DNA from: Eubacteriales bacterium
GTDB lineage: Bacteria > Bacillota_A > Clostridia > Lachnospirales > Lachnospiraceae
Reading direction: 5' to 3'
Assembly: GCA_030533315.1 (NCBI GenBank)
Contig: JAUNJL010000025.1
Coordinates: forward strand, 1-33,287
DNA: 33,287 nt
Below the pieces are notes generated by a model that saw only the letters and a program-made list of their open reading frames with translations, made no database searches and had not been told where the DNA came from. A program made the position numbers and the translations under genes. Shown one piece after another: positions 8,046 through 16,645 of this stretch; position 1 is the first letter of the stretch; every line of letters begins with the position of its first letter.

Positions 8046-10898
8046 ATGTCCAAAATCAGAGTGCACGAGCTTGCCAAAGAGCTTGGACGACAGAATCGGG
8101 AAGTGATAGAGCTATTAAAAGCCGAAGGGATTGATGTCAAAAGTCATATGAGCAATGTTGAAGAACCACAGGCAGCTATGGTAAGAGAAAAGATCAAGAA
8201 TACGGGAAAGGGGAAAAAGATAGAATTGGAAACTCCTAAGACAGAAGAAAAGGTATTAACGGCGGGAACAGAGGCTCCGAAGGCCGAGACGCCGAAAAAG
8301 AAAAAGAATATCATCCGGGTGTATCATGCCCAGAATGCCAGCGACGGCGGGAAGAGCAGGAAGAGACCGGCAGGAGAGAAGAGGCAGCGGCCCCAGGGCG
8401 GGCGTTCTGGAGCGCAGAGGACCCAGCAGGCGAAATCCGGGGCAAGGGGGCAGGAATCCCCCAAGGCTGCGGAGGCTGCAAGGGAGAATCGTCCCAGATC
8501 CCAGGAGGTGAAGGGGACGGCCCAGGAAAAGGCAAGGACCCAGGAGGCTCCCAGGACAGGGGAGCAGACAGCCTCCCGTCAGGGGGAGCGCGGCTCGGCG
8601 CCTGCAAGAGAGGGCCGTTCCTTCGAGAGGAGAAATGACCGCTCCCAGGGCCGTCAGGGCCGGAACGGAGAGGGTTCCTCCCGGGGTCCCAGAGGAGAGG
8701 GGAACCGCCAGTCCAGATCCTTTGAGGGAGGCCGTTCCTCCCGCCAGGGAGAGGGACGTCCGTCTCAGAACCGTCAGGGTGATCGTACCGGCTCAAGGTT
8801 TGGCCAAGGCGCAGGCCGGGGCCAGGGCAGGGCTGAGGGCGGCCGCCAGGAAGGCAGGGGCGATGGACGCTTTGGCGGCCAGAACCGTCAGGGCTCTCAG
8901 CGCCAGGGCGCAAGGAGAAGCGGAGGCGGAAGTGATTCCGTGTTCGCACCGGAGCTGACCAAGACCTCCAAGGACAGCAAGAGAGAGCGGGATCGGGAGA
9001 ACAAAAACAAAAAGAAGGATTTCGACAAGACACAGCAGGGAGGCCGCAGACCGAATCAGGGAGGCCGCAGGGTGGCGTCCAGGCTGCCGAAGGCTCTCCA
9101 GAAGATTGTTCCCCAGCAGAAGCAGGAGGAGAAAAAGCAGCCTGAGGTGAAGGAGATCACCCTTCCCGAGAAGATGACCATCCGGGAGCTGGCGGAAGCC
9201 ATGAAGCTGCAGCCTTCCGTGATCGTGAAGAAGCTCTTTATGCAGGGGCAGATGGTGACGGTGAATCACGAGATCGACTTTGAGCAGGCGGCGGAGATCG
9301 CCATGGAGTTTGACATCATCGCCGAGCAGGAGGAGAAGGTGGACGTGATCGAGGAGCTCTTAAGGGAAGAGGAGGAGGACGCCTCCACCATGGTTCCCAG
9401 ACCACCCGTTGTCTGCGTCATGGGTCACGTAGACCATGGAAAGACCTCTCTTTTGGACGCCATCCGAAACACCAACGTGACCAGGGGCGAGGCCGGCGGC
9501 ATCACCCAGCACATTGGAGCCTACGTGGTGGATATCAACGGCCAGAGGATCACCTTCCTGGATACGCCGGGACACGAGGCGTTCACGGCCATGCGTATGC
9601 GCGGGGCGAACGCCACGGATATCGCGGTGCTGGTGGTTGCGGCCGACGACGGCGTGATGCCCCAGACCGTGGAGGCCATCAGCCATGCCAAGGCTGCCGG
9701 GGTGGAGATCATTGTTGCCATCAACAAGATCGACAAGCCCAGTGCGAACATTGAGCGTGTGAAGCAGGAGCTTTCCGAATATGAGCTCATACCCGAGGAC
9801 TGGGGCGGAAGCACGGCCTTTGTTCCCGTTTCCGCAAAGAGCGGGGAGGGCATTGAGGATCTGCTGGAGATGATCCTTTTGACCGCGGAGGTATGCGAGC
9901 TGAAGGCAAATCCGAACCGTTTTGCCAGAGGTCTTGTGATCGAGGCCAAGCTGGACAAAGGAAAAGGAACGGTGGCCACCATCCTGGTACAGAAGGGTAC
10001 GCTCCATGTGGGCGATTTCATTGCGGCAGGTGCCTGCAGCGGCAAGGTCCGGGCCATGATGGACGACAAGGGCCGGAGGGTCAAGGAGGCAGGACCTTCC
10101 ACTCCCGTGGAGATCCTGGGTCTTGGGGACGTGCCGAACGCTGGAGAGGTGCTCATGTCCTTTGACAACGACAAGGAAGCCAAGAACTTTGCAGGGGCCT
10201 TCGTCTCTGAGAGCAAGAACCGTCTTCTGGAGGAGACCAAGGGCAAGCTGTCCCTGGATAATCTCTTTGACCAGATCCAGGCAAGCGATCTGAAGGAGCT
10301 GCCCATCGTGGTGAAGGCGGACGTACAGGGCTCCGTGGAGGCCGTGAAGCAGAGTCTTCTGAAGCTTTCCAACGAAGAGGTGGTGGTGAGAGTCATCCAT
10401 GGCGGTGTTGGTGCGGTCAATGAGTCTGACGTAAGCCTGGCAGCCACCTCCAACGCCATCATCATCGGCTTTAACGTTCGCCCCGATGCGACGGCCAAGC
10501 AGCTTGCGGAGCAGGAGGGCGTGGATCTCCGTCTCTACAAGGTGATTTATCAGGCCATCGAGGACGTGGAGTCAGCCATGAAGGGTATGCTGGATCCTAT
10601 CTACGAGGAGAAGGTGATCGGCCATGCGGAGGTGCGCCAGACCTTCAAGGCGTCCGGCGTGGGAACCATCGCCGGCGGCTACGTTCTGGACGGCTTCTTC
10701 CAGAGAAACTGCAAGATCCGTATCTTCAGAGAGGAGGAGCAGATCTACGAGGGAGAGCTTGCTTCCCTGAAGAGGTTCAAGGACGACGTGAAGGAGGTCA
10801 AGGCAGGCTACGAGTGCGGTCTTGTGTTTGCAGACTTCAACGACATCAAGGAGGAGGACCGGGTAGAGGCTTATATCATGGTAGAGGTTCCAAGATAG
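8046..10898 (+). CDS. infB: translation initiation factor IF-2
   Basis: IF2 is the GTPase that brings initiator fMet-tRNA to the 30S subunit and promotes subunit joining. The 950-residue protein has an IF2_N domain (about 3-55), then a long low-complexity linker (about 95-345) dominated by Arg, Gly, Gln, Ser and Glu. A second IF2_N-like domain ([20 protein letters not shown]) follows, then the G domain with GHVDHGKT near residue 460, DTPGH, NKID and SAKSGEG. Domains II, III and the tRNA-binding C-terminal domain ([13 protein letters not shown]) complete it. The ATG at 8046 has AAGGAGGG about seven bases upstream. The linker is longer than in many bacteria but typical of gut Clostridia (memory). 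Confidence 0.97.
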   Translation: MSKIRVHELAKELGRQNREVIELLKAEGIDVKSHMSNVEEPQAAMVREKIKNTGKGKKIELETPKTEEKVLTAGTEAPKAETPKKKKNIIRVYHAQNASDGGKSRKRPAGEKRQRPQGGRSGAQRTQQAKSGARGQESPKAAEAARENRPRSQEVKGTAQEKARTQEAPRTGEQTASRQGERGSAPAREGRSFERRNDRSQGRQGRNGEGSSRGPRGEGNRQSRSFEGGRSSRQGEGRPSQNRQGDRTGSRFGQGAGRGQGRAEGGRQEGRGDGRFGGQNRQGSQRQGARRSGGGSDSVFAPELTKTSKDSKRERDRENKNKKKDFDKTQQGGRRPNQGGRRVASRLPKALQKIVPQQKQEEKKQPEVKEITLPEKMTIRELAEAMKLQPSVIVKKLFMQGQMVTVNHEIDFEQAAEIAMEFDIIAEQEEKVDVIEELLREEEEDASTMVPRPPVVCVMGHVDHGKTSLLDAIRNTNVTRGEAGGITQHIGAYVVDINGQRITFLDTPGHEAFTAMRMRGANATDIAVLVVAADDGVMPQTVEAISHAKAAGVEIIVAINKIDKPSANIERVKQELSEYELIPEDWGGSTAFVPVSAKSGEGIEDLLEMILLTAEVCELKANPNRFARGLVIEAKLDKGKGTVATILVQKGTLHVGDFIAAGACSGKVRAMMDDKGRRVKEAGPSTPVEILGLGDVPNAGEVLMSFDNDKEAKNFAGAFVSESKNRLLEETKGKLSLDNLFDQIQASDLKELPIVVKADVQGSVEAVKQSLLKLSNEEVVVRVIHGGVGAVNESDVSLAATSNAIIIGFNVRPDATAKQLAEQEGVDLRLYKVIYQAIEDVESAMKGMLDPIYEEKVIGHAEVRQTFKASGVGTIAGGYVLDGFFQRNCKIRIFREEEQIYEGELASLKRFKDDVKEVKAGYECGLVFADFNDIKEEDRVEAYIMVEVPR

Positions 10899-10914
10899 GA
10901 GTGACTTTCAGAAT

Positions 10915-11307
10915 ATGAGGAAAAACAGTATCAAGAACACGCGGATCAATGGCGAGGTGCAAAAGGAGCTCAGCGCCATTATCCGAGGAGAGATCAAGGA
11001 TCCCCGCATCCACCCCATGACCTCGGTGATGGCGGTGGAGGTGGCCCCGGATCTGAAGACCTGCAAGGTTTACGTCAGCGTCCTGGGGGACGAGAATGCC
11101 AAGAAGGATACCATATCGGGGCTGAAAAGCGCCGAGGGGTACATCCGGCGGGAGCTTGCCAGAAGCCTGAATCTGAGAAACACGCCGGAGCTTCGGTTTA
11201 TTCTGGACGAGTCCATTGAGTATGGCGTCCGTATGTCCAAGAGGATCGACGACATCATGGGCAGGACGAAGACACAGGATTCCCTGGATCAGGGGATGCA
11301 GGAATGA
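10915..11307 (+). CDS. rbfA: 30S ribosome-binding factor RbfA
   Basis: RbfA is a KH-like cold-shock and maturation factor that binds the 30S subunit near helix 1 of 16S rRNA. The 130-residue protein shows the family pattern: RINGEVQKELSAIIRGEIKD at the start, CKVYVSVLGDE in the middle, and RSLNLRNTPELRFILDESIE followed by IDDIM at the end. The start lies 16 bp after infB with AGGAGTG upstream. Its stop overlaps the next ATG as ATGA. Confidence 0.95.
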   Translation: MRKNSIKNTRINGEVQKELSAIIRGEIKDPRIHPMTSVMAVEVAPDLKTCKVYVSVLGDENAKKDTISGLKSAEGYIRRELARSLNLRNTPELRFILDESIEYGVRMSKRIDDIMGRTKTQDSLDQGMQE

Positions 11308-12287
11308 GGTGTTTAGATAAAATGGAAAGATTAGATGAAATACTGGAAGGGGTTTCCACCATGGGGATCGGGGGACATATCCGCCCGGATGGAGACTGCA
11401 TCGGTTCCTGTATGGGTCTGTATCTGTACATCAGGAAAAATTATCCCCAGATCAAGGTGGACGTTTATCTGGATCATCCGAAGCCTGCCTTTGGGCACAT
11501 CCGGTGTCTGGACGAGGTGAAGGTGGAGGCGGAGGGTGACCAGGTCTATGACCTGTTTGTCACCTGTGACGTGAGCGCCAGGGATCGTCTGGCCCTTGTG
11601 GGGGAGCTCTTTGACAATGCCAGACAGAGTCTTTGCATCGATCACCACGTGAGCAATCCAGGCTTTGCCAAGGTGAACCATATCCGGGGCAGCATCAGCT
11701 CGGCCTGTGAGGTTCTCTATGGGCTTTTGGATCGGGACAAGATTGACAAGGACGTTGCCGCCGCCATCTATACCGGCATGGCCCATGACACGGGCGTGTT
11801 CCAGTATTCCTCCACCACCCCTGAGACCATGCGGATTGCGGGAAGCCTGATGGAGACCGGCTTTGACTTCAGCAAGATCATCGACGAGTCCTTTTTCCAA
11901 AAAAGCTACATCCAAAATCAGGTCATGGGGCGTGTCCTGACGGAGAGCATCCTGCTTTTGGACGGAAAGTGCGTTGTGGGCTATCTGAAAAAGCGGGACA
12001 TGGATTTTTACGGCGTGGACGGGTCGGATCTGGATGGGATCGTCAGCCAGCTCCGTCTGACCCGGGGCGTGGAGGTGGCCATGTTCCTTTACGAGATCGA
12101 GACGCAGGTGTTCAAGGTATCCCTGCGCTCCAACGGGGCCGTGAACGTGAGCAAGATCGCTTTGTTTTTCGGCGGCGGCGGCCATATGCGGGCTGCCGGG
12201 TGCGACATGTCCGGCTCCATGTATGACGTGATCAACAACGTTTCCGCACAGATCGAAAGACAGCTTCTGGGACTGGATTGCCAATGA
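11304..12287 (+). CDS. nrnA: DHH/DHHA1 phosphoesterase, NrnA-type nanoRNase/pAp phosphatase
   Basis: NrnA-type enzymes degrade oligoribonucleotides of a few bases and dephosphorylate pAp, using two metal ions. The 327-residue protein carries motif I (HIRPDGDCIGS near residues 25-35), the DHH motif (CIDHHVSN), the Asp motif (HDTGVFQYS) and the DHHA1 glycine block (GGGGHMRAAG near the C-terminus), so all expected metal ligands are present. The start is the ATG overlapping the rbfA stop; an ATG at 11322 is a possible alternative. Its end overlaps truB as ATGA. The position between rbfA and truB is conserved in Firmicutes. Confidence 0.93.
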   Translation: MRCLDKMERLDEILEGVSTMGIGGHIRPDGDCIGSCMGLYLYIRKNYPQIKVDVYLDHPKPAFGHIRCLDEVKVEAEGDQVYDLFVTCDVSARDRLALVGELFDNARQSLCIDHHVSNPGFAKVNHIRGSISSACEVLYGLLDRDKIDKDVAAAIYTGMAHDTGVFQYSSTTPETMRIAGSLMETGFDFSKIIDESFFQKSYIQNQVMGRVLTESILLLDGKCVVGYLKKRDMDFYGVDGSDLDGIVSQLRLTRGVEVAMFLYEIETQVFKVSLRSNGAVNVSKIALFFGGGGHMRAAGCDMSGSMYDVINNVSAQIERQLLGLDCQ

Positions 12288-13165
12288 ATGGGATCCTTGT
12301 AATCAACAAAGAAAAGGGATTTACCTCCCACGACGTGGTGGCGAAGCTGCGGGGAATCCTGCACATGAAAAAGATCGGCCACACCGGGACTCTGGACCCG
12401 GAGGCTGTGGGCGTGCTGCCTGTGGCCCTGGGCAAGGGCACCCGCCTGGTGGAGCTGCTCACGGAAAAGGAAAAGACCTATGAGGCCGTTCTGCGGCTGG
12501 GGGTCGTCACCGACACCCAGGATATGACGGGAAGCGTCCTGGAGGAAAGGCCGGTGGCGGTGACAAGGGAAGAGGTGGAGAAGGCTCTTCTGGGCTTTTT
12601 GGGAGACCAGATGCAGATCCCGCCCATGTATTCGGCTTTGAAGGTGGGGGGCAAAAAATTGTACGAGCTTGCCAGGGAGGGGAAGGTGGTGGAGCGAAAG
12701 CCCCGCCCTGTCCATTTTTATGAGATCCATCTGGAAGACATGGAGCTTCCCCGGGTGCGGTTTACGGTGACCTGCAGCAAGGGCACCTACATACGCACCC
12801 TGTGCCATGACCTGGGGGAGGCCCTGGGCTGCGGCGGCTGTATGGAAGAGTTGCTCAGGACAAGGGTGGGACGCTTTTCCATGGAGGACGCCTACACCTT
12901 ACAGGAGGTGGAGGAGGCAGTCTCAGAAAACCGGGTGGAGGAGCTGGTATACTCCATTGAGGAGGTTCTGTCGGAGTACCCGGCGGTGCGCTGCCTTCCA
13001 GAAGGGGACCGGCTTCTGAAAAATGGCAATCCCCTGCCGGAGGAGCTGCTGGAGCGGGGATGCCGGGAGGGGTGGATCCGGATGTACGACAGCGCCGGAG
13101 CCTTCATCGGCGTTTTTCAGTGGAGGGACGCCAGGGGATCCTACTATCCCATAAAAATGTTCTGA
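12284..13165 (+). CDS. truB: tRNA pseudouridine(55) synthase TruB
   Basis: TruB converts U55 of the T-loop of tRNAs to pseudouridine. The 293-residue protein has the opening GILVINKEKGFTSHDVV, the catalytic Asp38 in GHTGTLDPEA, the block PPMYSALKVGGKKLYELARE and GTYIRTLCHDLG. A PUA-like C-terminal part follows. The ATG at 12284 overlaps the nrnA stop codon, which implies coupled translation. The start is confirmed by the alignment of MNGILVINK with the family N-terminus. Confidence 0.96.
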   Translation: MNGILVINKEKGFTSHDVVAKLRGILHMKKIGHTGTLDPEAVGVLPVALGKGTRLVELLTEKEKTYEAVLRLGVVTDTQDMTGSVLEERPVAVTREEVEKALLGFLGDQMQIPPMYSALKVGGKKLYELAREGKVVERKPRPVHFYEIHLEDMELPRVRFTVTCSKGTYIRTLCHDLGEALGCGGCMEELLRTRVGRFSMEDAYTLQEVEEAVSENRVEELVYSIEEVLSEYPAVRCLPEGDRLLKNGNPLPEELLERGCREGWIRMYDSAGAFIGVFQWRDARGSYYPIKMF

Positions 13166-13175
13166 GGAGTGGAGT

Positions 13176-14081
13176 ATGGAGTATCGGAAGACAGAAGGTG
13201 AATTTCCCCTTCTTTCCAAAAGCGCCGTGACGCTGGGAAAGTTCGACGGGATCCACCGGGGACACCAGAAGCTGGTGGAGCGTGTTCTGGAACAAAAGGA
13301 AAAGGGTCTCCAGGCTGTGCTCCTGGCCTTCGACCTGCCGGGCAAACGGATACTTGCCAGGGAGGAAAGGAGAAGGCTTCTGGAAAAAATGGGAGTGGAT
13401 ATTCTTTTGGAATGTCCCCTCACCGATCATTTTAAGCACATGAGCCCGGAGACCTTCGCAAGGGAGATCCTGGCGGACGCCCTTCACGCCGCCTGCGTGG
13501 TGGTGGGGGAGGATTACCGCTTTGGTTTTCAGCGGAAGGGAACGCCGGGGCTTTTGAAAAAATTGGGAATGGAATACGGCTTTCAGGTGGAGGTTCTTCC
13601 CAAGGAGATGGCTATGGAGCGCAAGATCAGCAGCTCCTTTATCCGGGAGGAGCTAAAAAGAGGAAACATGGAAAAGGTCACGGCCCTGCTTGGCTGCGAT
13701 TATTTCGTGGAGGGAGAGATCCTTCACGGACGGGGGCTGGGACACAGAATGCTTCTTCCCACCACAAACATCCGTCCTCCTGAGGATAAGCTGATGCCCC
13801 CCAACGGCGTGTACATTACGGAGTCCCATTTCGAGAGGGGCACCTATCAGGGGATCACCAACGTAGGCTACAAGCCCACGGTGGGCGGCACCTTTATGGG
13901 GGTGGAGACTTATCTGTTCCATTGCGGCGAGGATCTGTACGGGGAGAGCTGCCAGGTGGATTTCAAGCATTTTTTGAGACCTGAGCAAAGGTTTTCCTCC
14001 CTGGAGGCTTTAAAATCACAGCTTCTTCGTGACGCAAAGTCGGGGGAGCAATATTTCCGGCGAAAGGGCGGAAATCCATGA
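13176..14081 (+). CDS. ribF: bifunctional riboflavin kinase/FAD synthetase
   Basis: RibF makes FMN from riboflavin and then FAD from FMN. The 301-residue protein has an N-terminal nucleotidyltransferase domain with GKFDGIHRGHQ near residues 21-31, VVGEDYRFGFQRKG and SSSFIREELKRG. The C-terminal kinase domain runs from GEILHGRGLGHRMLLPTTNI to the end. The usual kinase motif LGFPTANI is slightly changed here (HRMLLPTTNI), keeping the PTTN core. The ATG lies 11 bp after truB with GAGGAGTGGAG upstream. It closes the rimP operon. The next 175 bp contain a GGCAGA/TCTGCC hairpin at 14137-14152 but no recognisable FMN riboswitch or gene. Confidence 0.94.
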   Translation: MEYRKTEGEFPLLSKSAVTLGKFDGIHRGHQKLVERVLEQKEKGLQAVLLAFDLPGKRILAREERRRLLEKMGVDILLECPLTDHFKHMSPETFAREILADALHAACVVVGEDYRFGFQRKGTPGLLKKLGMEYGFQVEVLPKEMAMERKISSSFIREELKRGNMEKVTALLGCDYFVEGEILHGRGLGHRMLLPTTNIRPPEDKLMPPNGVYITESHFERGTYQGITNVGYKPTVGGTFMGVETYLFHCGEDLYGESCQVDFKHFLRPEQRFSSLEALKSQLLRDAKSGEQYFRRKGGNP

Positions 14082-14256
14082 CCGGTTCCTGTCAGGTCCG
14101 CACATAAGCGGCGCCGTCTGCGGCATACTGGTGTCAGGCAGAGAGATCTGCCGGGCAGGGCGCTCTCGTGGATGCTGGCAGGCGGCGGCCCGGCTGGATG
14201 GACTGCCGGCAAAAAAGCGATGAGTGATGTAAAATACGAGGGAGAGCATTGAAAAG

Positions 14257-15921
14257 ATGGCAGAGATAATTCTTGGTTTAATGGGAGGGCTAGGCCTTTT
14301 TCTGTATGGTATGAAGCTGATGAGCGACAGCCTGGAGAAGGCTGCCGGGGCCAAAATGCGCAGTATCCTGGAGTTTTTCACCAAAACCCCCTTGCGGGGA
14401 ATCCTGGTGGGCACCTTTTTTACCGCTATCATACAGTCCTCCAGCGCAGCGACGGTGATGGTGGTCAGCTTCGTAAATTCCGGGCTGATGAACCTGTACC
14501 AGGCGGCGGGAGTCATCATGGGGGCCAACATCGGCACCACGGTGACGTCCCAGCTCATATCCTTTAACCTGGCAGCCATGGCGCCGGCGATTGTCATGGC
14601 AGGTGTGGTTCTGCTCATGTTCTGCAAAAGGTCAGATCTGCAGAGCGCCGGGGAGGTCTGTCTTGGCTTCGGGATCCTGTTTCTGGGTCTGACCAACATG
14701 TCCGCCTCCATGTCCGTCCTAAGGGAGTCTCCCCAGGTGGTGGGAGTCATGAGCTCGCTGGACAATCATTTCCTGGCGGTGATCGTGGGAATCCTGGTGA
14801 CGGCCGTGCTCCAAAGCTCCTCCGCCACGGTGGGAATCGTCCTGCTTCTGGCAAATCAGGGGCTTTTGGATATTCGGATTTGCTTTTTTATCATTTTTGG
14901 CTGTAACATTGGATCCTGTGTTTCCGCTCTTCTGGCGGCCCTCAATGGAAAACGGGACGCAAAGAGGGCGGCGATGATCCACCTTCTCTTCAACATCATC
15001 GGCACGGCGGTGATGTACGTGATCCTGTCTTTGGCCCTGGAGCCTGTCACGGCCTTTATCCAGCTGATCTCCGGCAGCAACCCGGGACGGGAGGTGGCAA
15101 ACGCCCATACCCTGATCAAGGTGTCGGAGGTGCTTCTTCTGGCCCCCTTTATTCGCCAGATCGTCCGTCTTTCACAGTGGATGATCCGGGGGGAGGAAAA
15201 AAAGACGGAGGATATCTATCAGCTCCACTACATCGGGGAGAAATCCATCTTTTCGCCTACGACGGCTGTCTTTGACGCCACCAGGGAGATCGAGCGTATG
15301 GGGAACCTGGCCATTGAGAACCTGAAATGCGCCATGGACGGCCTCCTCACCCTGGAGGAGGAGAAGGTGGAGCAGGTCTATCAGGTAGAAAGACAGATCG
15401 ACTTTCTCAATCACGAGATCACCAGCTATCTGGTGAAGGTCAGCGATACCACCATTCCCAGCGACGATGCAAGAAGCCTGGGAGGTCTGTTCCACGTGGT
15501 GAACGACATCGAGCGCATCGGCGACCATGCGGAGAACATTGCGGATGCCGCAAGGGCCAGGATGGAGCGGGGAGTGGAGTTCAGCCTGCAGGCCAGCGAG
15601 GAGCTTCTTGCCATGCTGGACATGGTGCTGAGGATCACCTCCTACGCCCTGGACATGTTTTCCCACAACAACCAGGAGCACATGCTGGAGATCCTGGATC
15701 TGGAGGAGCTGGTGGATCAAAGGGAGAGGGATCTGCAGGAGTCCCACATCCAGCGGCTCACAAGAGGAGAGTGTACCGCCAGCGCCGGTATGATGTTCTC
15801 AGACATTATCTCCGGGCTGGAGCGAGTGGCCGACCATGCCACCAACATTGCATTCTCTCTTCTGGAGGAGGATCCCATCGAGCAGCAGAAGGGGTACCGC
15901 ACCGGCAGCTCAGGTATCTGA
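14257..15921 (+). CDS. Na+/phosphate cotransporter family protein with PhoU-like C-terminal domain
   Basis: This is a 554-residue NptA/PNaS-type protein. The membrane half has two inverted repeats, each with the hallmark QSSSA motif (Gln60 and Gln186), which form the substrate and sodium site in the SLC34-like family. About eight hydrophobic segments are visible up to roughly residue 320. The cytoplasmic half (about 335-545) is helical and PhoU-like, with two ERIGDHAENIAD/ERVADHATNIAF repeats typical of PhoU metal-binding helices. Family members import phosphate with Na+, and in several bacteria the PhoU part is thought to be regulatory. The start at 14257 has GAGGGAGAG upstream. Specificity for phosphate is inferred from the family. 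Confidence 0.9.
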   Translation: MAEIILGLMGGLGLFLYGMKLMSDSLEKAAGAKMRSILEFFTKTPLRGILVGTFFTAIIQSSSAATVMVVSFVNSGLMNLYQAAGVIMGANIGTTVTSQLISFNLAAMAPAIVMAGVVLLMFCKRSDLQSAGEVCLGFGILFLGLTNMSASMSVLRESPQVVGVMSSLDNHFLAVIVGILVTAVLQSSSATVGIVLLLANQGLLDIRICFFIIFGCNIGSCVSALLAALNGKRDAKRAAMIHLLFNIIGTAVMYVILSLALEPVTAFIQLISGSNPGREVANAHTLIKVSEVLLLAPFIRQIVRLSQWMIRGEEKKTEDIYQLHYIGEKSIFSPTTAVFDATREIERMGNLAIENLKCAMDGLLTLEEEKVEQVYQVERQIDFLNHEITSYLVKVSDTTIPSDDARSLGGLFHVVNDIERIGDHAENIADAARARMERGVEFSLQASEELLAMLDMVLRITSYALDMFSHNNQEHMLEILDLEELVDQRERDLQESHIQRLTRGECTASAGMMFSDIISGLERVADHATNIAFSLLEEDPIEQQKGYRTGSSGI

Positions 15922-15923
15922 GG

Positions 15924-15942
15924 GGCCGCGCCTGCGGCCTTT
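15924..15942 (+). terminator. weak hairpin terminator after the Na/Pi cotransporter
   Basis: GGCCGC/GCGGCC with a 4-nt GCCT loop lies directly behind the stop codon and is followed by only three T residues, so termination may be partial. Confidence 0.4.
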
Positions 15943-16026
15943 ACCTGCTGAGAATGGACAGGCCGGTGCGTCCGGGCTGAAAAATTCATGAAAATTCATA
16001 AAAAATCCACGAAAGAAAAAAAACAG

Positions 16027-16056
16027 TTTACAACCATATCTCAGGTATGATATACT
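16027..16056 (+). promoter_or_regulatory. promoter of rpsO
   Basis: TTTACA at 16027-16032, an 18-bp spacer and TATACT at 16051-16056 predict a start near 16063, about 128 nt before the rpsO ATG. Confidence 0.65.
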
Positions 16057-16062
16057 GGGAAA

Positions 16063-16190
16063 GGTGCGAAAATAGCCCATGTTCAGAGGTTGGAGGCTCC
16101 GACCGTCTCTTGATATGCGGCGTTTCCAGACAGCCGCCTGTTTGGCTGGCTGCAAAAAGAATATTTATTTGGTATAGGAGGAGATCGGAA
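16063..16190 (+). promoter_or_regulatory. structured rpsO leader, possible S15 autoregulatory site
   Basis: The predicted 128-nt leader can form GGTTGG/CCGACC around 16091-16107, and GCGGC/GCCGC or the competing CAGCC/GGCTG pair further down, just before the AGGAGGAG ribosome binding site. Known rpsO leaders in several phyla bind S15 and repress translation with unrelated folds; whether this one does is inference. Confidence 0.45.
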
Positions 16191-16457
16191 ATGATTTCAA
16201 AAGAAAAAAAAGCAGCGATCATGAAGGAGTATGCAAGAAGCGAGGGTGACACCGGTTCACCGGAGGTACAGGTAGCTGTCCTCACGGCCAGGATCCAGGA
16301 GCTCACCGCACATTTACAGAATAACCACAAGGATCACCATTCCAGACGCGGTCTGCTGAAGATGGTTGGTCAGAGACGTGGCCTGCTGGCTTACTTAAAG
16401 AAAACAGACATCGAAAGATACCGTACACTGATCGAGAGATTGGGCCTGAGAAAATAA
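16191..16457 (+). CDS. rpsO: 30S ribosomal protein S15
   Basis: S15 is a primary 16S rRNA binder that organises the central domain (platform) of the 30S subunit. The 88-residue protein shows the whole family signature: [20 protein letters not shown], then [19 protein letters not shown] and [17 protein letters not shown]. Its length equals the family norm. The ATG at 16191 is preceded by AGGAGGAG; an in-frame upstream ATG at 16047 lies in the promoter and leader and is not a start. rpsO and pnp are neighbours here, as in many bacteria, but a strong terminator separates them. Confidence 0.98.
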   Translation: MISKEKKAAIMKEYARSEGDTGSPEVQVAVLTARIQELTAHLQNNHKDHHSRRGLLKMVGQRRGLLAYLKKTDIERYRTLIERLGLRK

Positions 16458-16472
16458 GAGGTGTACGCAGAG

Positions 16473-16505
16473 AAAGGGGACGGATGATCCATCCGTCCCC
16501 CTTTT
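16473..16505 (+). terminator. rpsO intrinsic terminator
   Basis: A perfect 11-bp stem GGGGACGGATG/CATCCGTCCCC (16476-16500) with a 3-nt loop, flanked by AAA on the left and CTTTT on the right. Confidence 0.85.
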
Positions 16506-16565
16506 GCAATCAGTGACAGAGGGGACATCCCCGGCGATGGGAGCAAAGGATGTTTTCCGAGACTG

Positions 16566-16598
16566 CTGAAAAGACCGTGTTTGACGCGGCTTTTTCAG
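16566..16598 (+). promoter_or_regulatory. hairpin in the pnp leader
   Basis: CTGAAAAGACCG pairs with CGGCTTTTTCAG with one mismatch, about 50 nt before the pnp start. I see no clear pnp promoter between the rpsO terminator and this hairpin, so pnp may rely on readthrough or a weak promoter. In other bacteria pnp leaders carry autoregulatory stem-loops; a role here is only inferred. Confidence 0.4.
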
Positions 16599-16645
16599 TT
16601 GTTTCGGGCTTTTGTTCCAGGAAAAAATGATAAAGGAGAAAAACT

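Noticed and set aside
14029..14223. Small open frame between ribF and the Na/Pi cotransporter gene
   Set aside because: Overlaps the ribF 3' end out of frame, has no ribosome binding site, and its composition is not protein-like.
14082..14256. Possible FMN or other riboswitch after ribF
   Set aside because: Only short hairpins (GGCAGA/TCTGCC and CCGGC/GCCGG) are present; none of the conserved FMN (RFN) sequence elements is visible.
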